This document shows positions 60,600 to 64,000 of a stretch of DNA of 64,000 nucleotides, one piece after another. Below the pieces are notes generated by a model, which saw only the letters and a list, made by a program, of their open reading frames with translations, ran no database searches and was not told the DNA's origin. The stretch's first letter is position 1. Every line of letters starts with the position of its first letter. This DNA comes from Ethanoligenens harbinense YUAN-3 (GTDB lineage Bacteria > Bacillota > Clostridia > Oscillospirales > Ethanoligenentaceae): positions 2,555,501 through 2,619,500 of the forward strand of contig NC_014828.1 of assembly GCF_000178115.2 (NCBI RefSeq), read 5' to 3'. Both the position numbers and the translations under genes were made by a program.

Positions 60600-61349
60600 A
60601 TGCAAAGCAAGGAAAAAATCTCCCGCATAAACGAGGTGCTTACTGATTTACAGTATAAACTTGATGATTTGCAGTTTCAGAATACCGCCTGCGCCAACGA
60701 AAAAAATGGTACGTACTACGATTATGATGGTGTGATTGCTTTGCTTGAGCAGACGGTGGCTCTACTTGAGCAGACGGTAGATCGTCAAAAAGGAACAGCC
60801 CGCAATCCCCGCCCCGCTAATCTGCCGAACAACATAGCATGGCGCGAAACTTTTGCCGACCCGGACGAAGAGTTTGATCCCTACGTCTTTGACGGCAGCA
60901 TGTCGCCGGAGGACTACAACAAGATGGTATCGGCTTACGAAGCCAACAGAGACCATCCTACAGGAGATCCCTCTAAATCAAAGGTAGACTACAGCCTTTC
61001 AGCCGCCATGCGGGACGCTGAAAGGAACCACGCGACGGTTGATCTCGCTCATCCCGACCGAAAACCAGTTCCAGCCGATGCGCTGCCGGCAGCAGACCTG
61101 CGGGCAGGTAACACCATGAAAATCCGTTTCTTCGACCCGCACGGCGTTTATTTTATGGATACCGTGGCTTTCCGCCCAAAGGCCATGGAAATACAAGCGG
61201 CGTTGGCAACGTTGAAGGTTGATTGTCAGCCACCGGATGAATACGCCGGGTGGACGGCCTTTGAATGGAACGAGCAGAAACGACAGTGGTGGCCGTACCG
61301 GGACAAACAAAATAAGGGATTCCAGTATGATACCGGCAGAAGGACATAG
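60600..61349 (+). CDS. Unknown protein with N-terminal coiled coil
   Basis: 249 residues. Residues 1-60 form a coiled coil with a small internal duplication (LLEQTVALLEQTV). The C-terminal part (MKIRFFDPHGVYFMDTVAFRPKAMEIQAALATL) has no motif I can name. AAGGAGTGTTGACAATG fixes the start. Confidence 0.6.
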   Translation: MQSKEKISRINEVLTDLQYKLDDLQFQNTACANEKNGTYYDYDGVIALLEQTVALLEQTVDRQKGTARNPRPANLPNNIAWRETFADPDEEFDPYVFDGSMSPEDYNKMVSAYEANRDHPTGDPSKSKVDYSLSAAMRDAERNHATVDLAHPDRKPVPADALPAADLRAGNTMKIRFFDPHGVYFMDTVAFRPKAMEIQAALATLKVDCQPPDEYAGWTAFEWNEQKRQWWPYRDKQNKGFQYDTGRRT

Positions 61350-61414
61350 AAGTCCGACAATTTGCCGCACTTCACATGCCATGTACCACAAATGTAACAG
61401 AGGAAAATCAAAAA

Positions 61415-61639
61415 ATGGAAAGTAAAGTTGAAACGGAAACATTTCTTGGATATTGCTTTGACGCAGAGGGCCGTTATCCTTCGCCTGTGTCCTTGCATGG
61501 GATTGAACAGGCAGTTGGCTATTTCAAACTGCAAATGCCGCTGCACCCTCGCGTCATGATTACCGATCAGCGTGATTATTGCGTGCTGGAAGCGCAAAAC
61601 GGCAAAATCACGTTTCCGCCGGCTCGCAAGGATACTTAA
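61415..61639 (+). CDS. Small unknown protein
   Basis: 74 residues starting MESKVETETFLGYCFD after GAGGAAAATC; an upstream in-frame ATG at 61376 is possible but lacks a binding site. No domain recognised (ITDQRDYCVLEAQNGKITFP). Confidence 0.5.
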   Translation: MESKVETETFLGYCFDAEGRYPSPVSLHGIEQAVGYFKLQMPLHPRVMITDQRDYCVLEAQNGKITFPPARKDT

Positions 61640-61659
61640 AGAAAGGCTGTTGATGAAAG

Positions 61660-61821
61660 ATGCCGGGTATCGTGCGAAATATCGATCAGAATGGTCACCT
61701 GGTAATTCCAAAAGGTGTGCGCAAAACCTTGGGTATTCCCGAGGGTACGTGCCTGGAGGTATGGGTGGACCGGAATAGGATCATTCTACGGAAACAAAAG
61801 GAAGCTCACAATGAGCCTTAA
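61660..61821 (+). CDS. AbrB/SpoVT-like DNA-binding protein
   Basis: 53 residues: a short swapped-hairpin AbrB domain, PGIVRNIDQNGHLVIPKGVRK followed by LGIPEGTCLEVWVDRNRIILRK. The pattern (R.ID..G...IPK..R..LGI..G..LE) is that of AbrB regulators and MazE-like antitoxins. An in-frame stop immediately upstream fixes the ATG, but the binding site (GAAAGG) is distant. No toxin gene follows at the expected distance, so regulator is favoured over antitoxin. Confidence 0.75.
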   Translation: MPGIVRNIDQNGHLVIPKGVRKTLGIPEGTCLEVWVDRNRIILRKQKEAHNEP

Positions 61822-61925
61822 ACGGCCGCAGTGTTTTTGTCGTTGATTGTATCCGGCATCGTCCGTGCAATACAGACAATACAGAAGATTCGTGCCGAAA
61901 CCGTAAGACAAAAGAGGCGATTAAA

Positions 61926-62246
61926 ATGATGGAATATAAGCTGTTTGAGCTGCAATCTCTTAAAACTTATGAAAAAGATATTGCGGCGCATGGCTGCGGG
62001 TACTGGAGCGTGTGTATGGAACATGGCCATTCCTGTCCGTGTGCCTCTACTTCTGCGGTCATGCAAGGGTTTAGCTTAGACACATGGGTTAGCTTGCTAT
62101 CGGAAATGGAGCATGTGGCCGAGGACGCGGAAAAGGAGGACAGGAAGTTTTTGCTTGATCACGGCTGTACGTTCGAGCAGTATGTCAAAAATGGGTGCAA
62201 GGATGAGCCGGATAATGATTATCCATGGCCGTCCGATAACGATTGA
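61926..62246 (+). CDS. Small cysteine-containing unknown protein
   Basis: 106 residues. Cys/His-rich middle (HGCGYWSVCMEHGHSCPCAS) could bind zinc. The C-terminus is acidic. Starts MMEYKLFEL; the binding site is weak. No family recognised. Confidence 0.5.
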   Translation: MMEYKLFELQSLKTYEKDIAAHGCGYWSVCMEHGHSCPCASTSAVMQGFSLDTWVSLLSEMEHVAEDAEKEDRKFLLDHGCTFEQYVKNGCKDEPDNDYPWPSDND

Positions 62247-62566
62247 ACGATAGATTCAACTTCCTAATCTTCTGCCTACTGAATAGTAAGCCGAAACGGG
62301 ACTTTGGTCCTGTCTGCCGGGAATGGCCGCCCGGCACTGAGGATGGCAGGCTGCTGTTATCAAAATTTGGGTGCCGATGACAGCGCTGGACGGGTCCCCC
62401 TCCGTTCCACGCGCGAGGAGCTTGCGGTTAAATGCGCCGGTGCAGCCCAGCTTGTGGAATATGTCCACTAAGCCCCCAAGTGCGACAAATTGTCGCACTT
62501 GGGGGTAAAAATCTAAAGACCAGCTTTTTCAGCAACTGCGACAATAAAAGATGGGAGGATGTGTAC
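62247..62566. other. Gap holding a 33-bp palindrome
   Basis: No gene seen in these 320 bases. The last 100 contain the palindrome at 62473-62505 and a half-site at 62535-62544. Confidence 0.5.
62473..62505. repeat. 33-bp palindrome containing TGCGACAA-N-TTGTCGCA
   Basis: Arms CCCCCAAGTGCGACAA (62473-62488) and TTGTCGCACTTGGGGG (62490-62505) are perfect complements around one base. The same core returns at 63645-63667. An ACTGCGACAA half-site lies at 62535-62544. Either a protein-binding operator or a strong RNA hairpin; without a T-run it is not a typical terminator. Confidence 0.85.
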
Positions 62567-63019
62567 ATGCGCAAAAAAGACATAATAGAAGCAAGAGAAG
62601 CAATGAAAGGGACGTATCCGGAAATATTGCGGAAATTAAACGCTCTTATCGCCATCGGAAGGGGCCGCGCTCTTTTTACGGCAGTAATCTATATTGAAGA
62701 CAATAAGACTTTGACAACTTCTCAAAAGCAATATATACTGAATAAAGTGGAAGCGGCGCAACATGAATGCAGGAGATTTCTGTACATTGGATGGCGCTTT
62801 GTCTGGCAGCTTCCCGTAGAAATGCGGGATGGCGTCGCTTATATGGATACGTTCAGATATATTCGATATCTTCCGGCCGGGCGACAACAGTTCAGGCTGC
62901 TCTTGAAACTGATAAAAATGGCGAACCATGAAAGCAACCCTGATTTTATTAAAAGCAGCTACAAGAAAGATCTATATTATGACGCGTATCGTGTATTGCG
63001 CAATTATTACATAAAATAA
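62567..63019 (+). CDS. Unknown protein
   Basis: 150 residues, basic and helical, no domain recognised (RKKDIIEAREAMKGTYPEILRKLNALIAIGRG at the start, YDAYRVLRNYYIK at the end). GGGAGG supports the ATG. 62 bases downstream of the palindrome. Confidence 0.6.
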   Translation: MRKKDIIEAREAMKGTYPEILRKLNALIAIGRGRALFTAVIYIEDNKTLTTSQKQYILNKVEAAQHECRRFLYIGWRFVWQLPVEMRDGVAYMDTFRYIRYLPAGRQQFRLLLKLIKMANHESNPDFIKSSYKKDLYYDAYRVLRNYYIK

Positions 63020-63040
63020 CATTCCATAGGATGTGATTGC

Positions 63041-63601
63041 TTGTTCCGTTGCAAAAAGGAAATTGAAGAGCTTAGAAAAAGCAATGAGGAACAAAAGAAA
63101 CTGATATGCAAGCAATCTATCCTGTTGAAGGATCATCAGGTGCTTTTGGAAAACGCCGATCGCATACAGCAAGAGGGTGACTTCCATCTATACATCCAAG
63201 ACGGACATTTGCATTACATACAGATCAAACCGGAAAAAACGGATTTTGTTTATACAGTAACATTTTCTGTTTACAGACTGAGTCAACACTATTATTCCTC
63301 TGGAGCCTGGATTTCACAAGCGGTGGGTAATATAGTAATGTGCCAAGATACTGATTTTCCTTATAAAACCAATAATACGTTTGATCTTACAAGCTTAGAT
63401 ACCATACCTGATTACCAAAGGCAAGGTCATGCCAGCCATTTGATTTCTGCGATTCTTTCATTTTCTTATGAGCACAAAGTTCAATTGGTCTCGGGAGACT
63501 TATATGCAGAAACACCTATCGGAATAGATAATTTGAGGAATTTTTATCAGAAAAATGGATTTAAGGTAGGGAAAAGCTCATTTAGTATGGCACTAAAATA
63601 G
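63041..63601 (+). CDS. GNAT-family acetyltransferase-like protein
   Basis: 186 residues. An N-terminal coiled coil (about 1-40) precedes a region ending in a GNAT core: TIPDYQRQGHASHLISAIL (acetyl-CoA loop RQGHAS) and IDNLRNFYQKNGFKV. A TTG start is used; AGGATG lies upstream. The substrate is unknown. A strong terminator follows. Confidence 0.72.
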   Translation: MFRCKKEIEELRKSNEEQKKLICKQSILLKDHQVLLENADRIQQEGDFHLYIQDGHLHYIQIKPEKTDFVYTVTFSVYRLSQHYYSSGAWISQAVGNIVMCQDTDFPYKTNNTFDLTSLDTIPDYQRQGHASHLISAILSFSYEHKVQLVSGDLYAETPIGIDNLRNFYQKNGFKVGKSSFSMALK

Positions 63602-63612
63602 AATCGTATCGT

Positions 63613-63645
63613 AAAAGCAGCCTTCCAACCGGAAGGCTGCTTTTT
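63613..63645 (+). terminator. Terminator of the GNAT gene
   Basis: AAAGCAGCCTTCC pairs with GGAAGGCTGCTTT, followed by TTTTT. Confidence 0.85.
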
Positions 63646-63667
63646 ACTGCGACAATTTGTCGCAGTA
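63645..63667. repeat. Second palindrome with the TGCGACAA core
   Basis: TACTGCGACAA (63645-63655), one base, and TTGTCGCAGTA (63657-63667). The core equals that at 62473-62505. It lies 27 bases before the next start codon. Confidence 0.8.
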
Positions 63668-63694
63668 GTGCTTGTTGTGAAAGGATACGCCAAT

Positions 63695-64000
63695 ATGTGC
63701 AAGATGGTAATTGAAGATGGAGTACTGAAGGAATATGAGGGTGCCAAGGCAGTGGTCACGGTTCCCAATGGCGTACACACAATCGGTTGCAGGGCGTTTG
63801 CTCAATGCGACAGTATACAAAGCATTCATTTACCGGAAGGGCTGACCACGATCGGAATCGGTGCGTTTGAAAATTGCAAAGCCTTGAGAGAGGTCTTTCT
63901 CCCTTCCACAGTGACGCTAATTGAGGATCAGCCGTTTTCCAGTTGCGTCTCCCTCAAAAAAATAGAGGTCGCAACTGGAAATAAGCAGTTTCGGTCAACG
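63695..64000 (+). CDS. BspA-type leucine-rich-repeat protein, cut by the window end
   Basis: The first 102 residues are visible, with no stop. LRR_5 units of about 23 residues: VPNGVHTIGCRAFAQCDSIQSIHLP, EGLTTIGIGAFENCKALREVFLP, STVTLIEDQPFSSCVSLKKIEV. No signal peptide at the N-terminus, so this form may be cytoplasmic or a cargo gene. AAAGGA precedes the ATG. Confidence 0.8.
   Translation, partial: MCKMVIEDGVLKEYEGAKAVVTVPNGVHTIGCRAFAQCDSIQSIHLPEGLTTIGIGAFENCKALREVFLPSTVTLIEDQPFSSCVSLKKIEVATGNKQFRST

Noticed and set aside
61660-62246. Toxin-antitoxin pair (AbrB-like antitoxin with the following gene)
   Set aside because: The next gene starts about 100 bases later and does not resemble MazF, PIN or other toxins.

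Overview
The window reads as a chromosomal segment of a spore-forming, Gram-positive anaerobe of the class Clostridia with fairly high GC. The evidence is a cotJABC spore-coat operon, an alpha/beta-type small acid-soluble spore protein, a CtsR box in front of clpB, a sortase-type surface protein, a levansucrase and a guanidine-I riboswitch. An Oscillospiraceae host such as Ethanoligenens would fit; that is an inference from gene content, not a search.

Layout. 0.9-4.3 kb: a large wall-anchored surface protein. 4.4-5.8 kb: decayed IS66, IS5-like and possibly IS3 remnants. 5.9-6.9 kb: cotJABC. 7.1-11.5 kb: an ImmA-type peptidase and XRE repressor facing an orphan phage distal-tail/helical-barrel fusion and a Mor-family regulator. 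11.5-24.6 kb: core-like genes: clpB, levansucrase with an orphan LytTR response regulator, uppP, nadA-mnmA, a radical SAM/SPASM protein, two membrane or lipoproteins and an unknown protein. 24.7-30.1 kb: a spore protein, a second ImmA-XRE-Mor module and a secreted papain-like protease with Ig-like repeats. 30.4-36.1 kb: an operon for a carbohydrate-type ABC transporter and an RNase J-like metallo-hydrolase.

36.5-48.0 kb is the most informative block, a guanidine nitrogen-assimilation locus. It holds a stand-alone allophanate hydrolase C-terminal domain, a divergent MerR/GyrI-type regulator, two NifI-type PII proteins and a nitrate/sulfonate-type ABC transporter. These are followed by a guanidine-I (ykkC) riboswitch with a terminator, two DUF1989 proteins (carboxyguanidine deiminase subunits), a biotin-dependent urea/guanidine carboxylase and an allophanate hydrolase that lacks the C-terminal domain found 10 kb upstream. 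Proposed flow: import of guanidine, carboxylation, deimination to allophanate, hydrolysis to ammonia and CO2, with NifI1/NifI2 sensing nitrogen status. A NifI pair outside a nitrogenase operon, in a guanidine locus, is the best candidate here for an undescribed regulatory system.

48.8-53.3 kb: a four-gene cluster for a lipid-linked glycan (GT-C-like, GT2, GT4-like, flippase-like). From 53.7 kb to the right edge lies an integrated element: a tRNA 3' end as attachment site, a tyrosine integrase split by an intact IS66 copy with an 8-bp target duplication, divergent HTH regulators, an excisionase-like protein, a NusG-family paralog, an AbrB-like protein, a GNAT protein, several unknown small proteins and a BspA-type leucine-rich-repeat protein cut by the window end. 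A second copy of the same tRNA 3' end at 36.4 kb suggests tandem islands at one tRNA locus.
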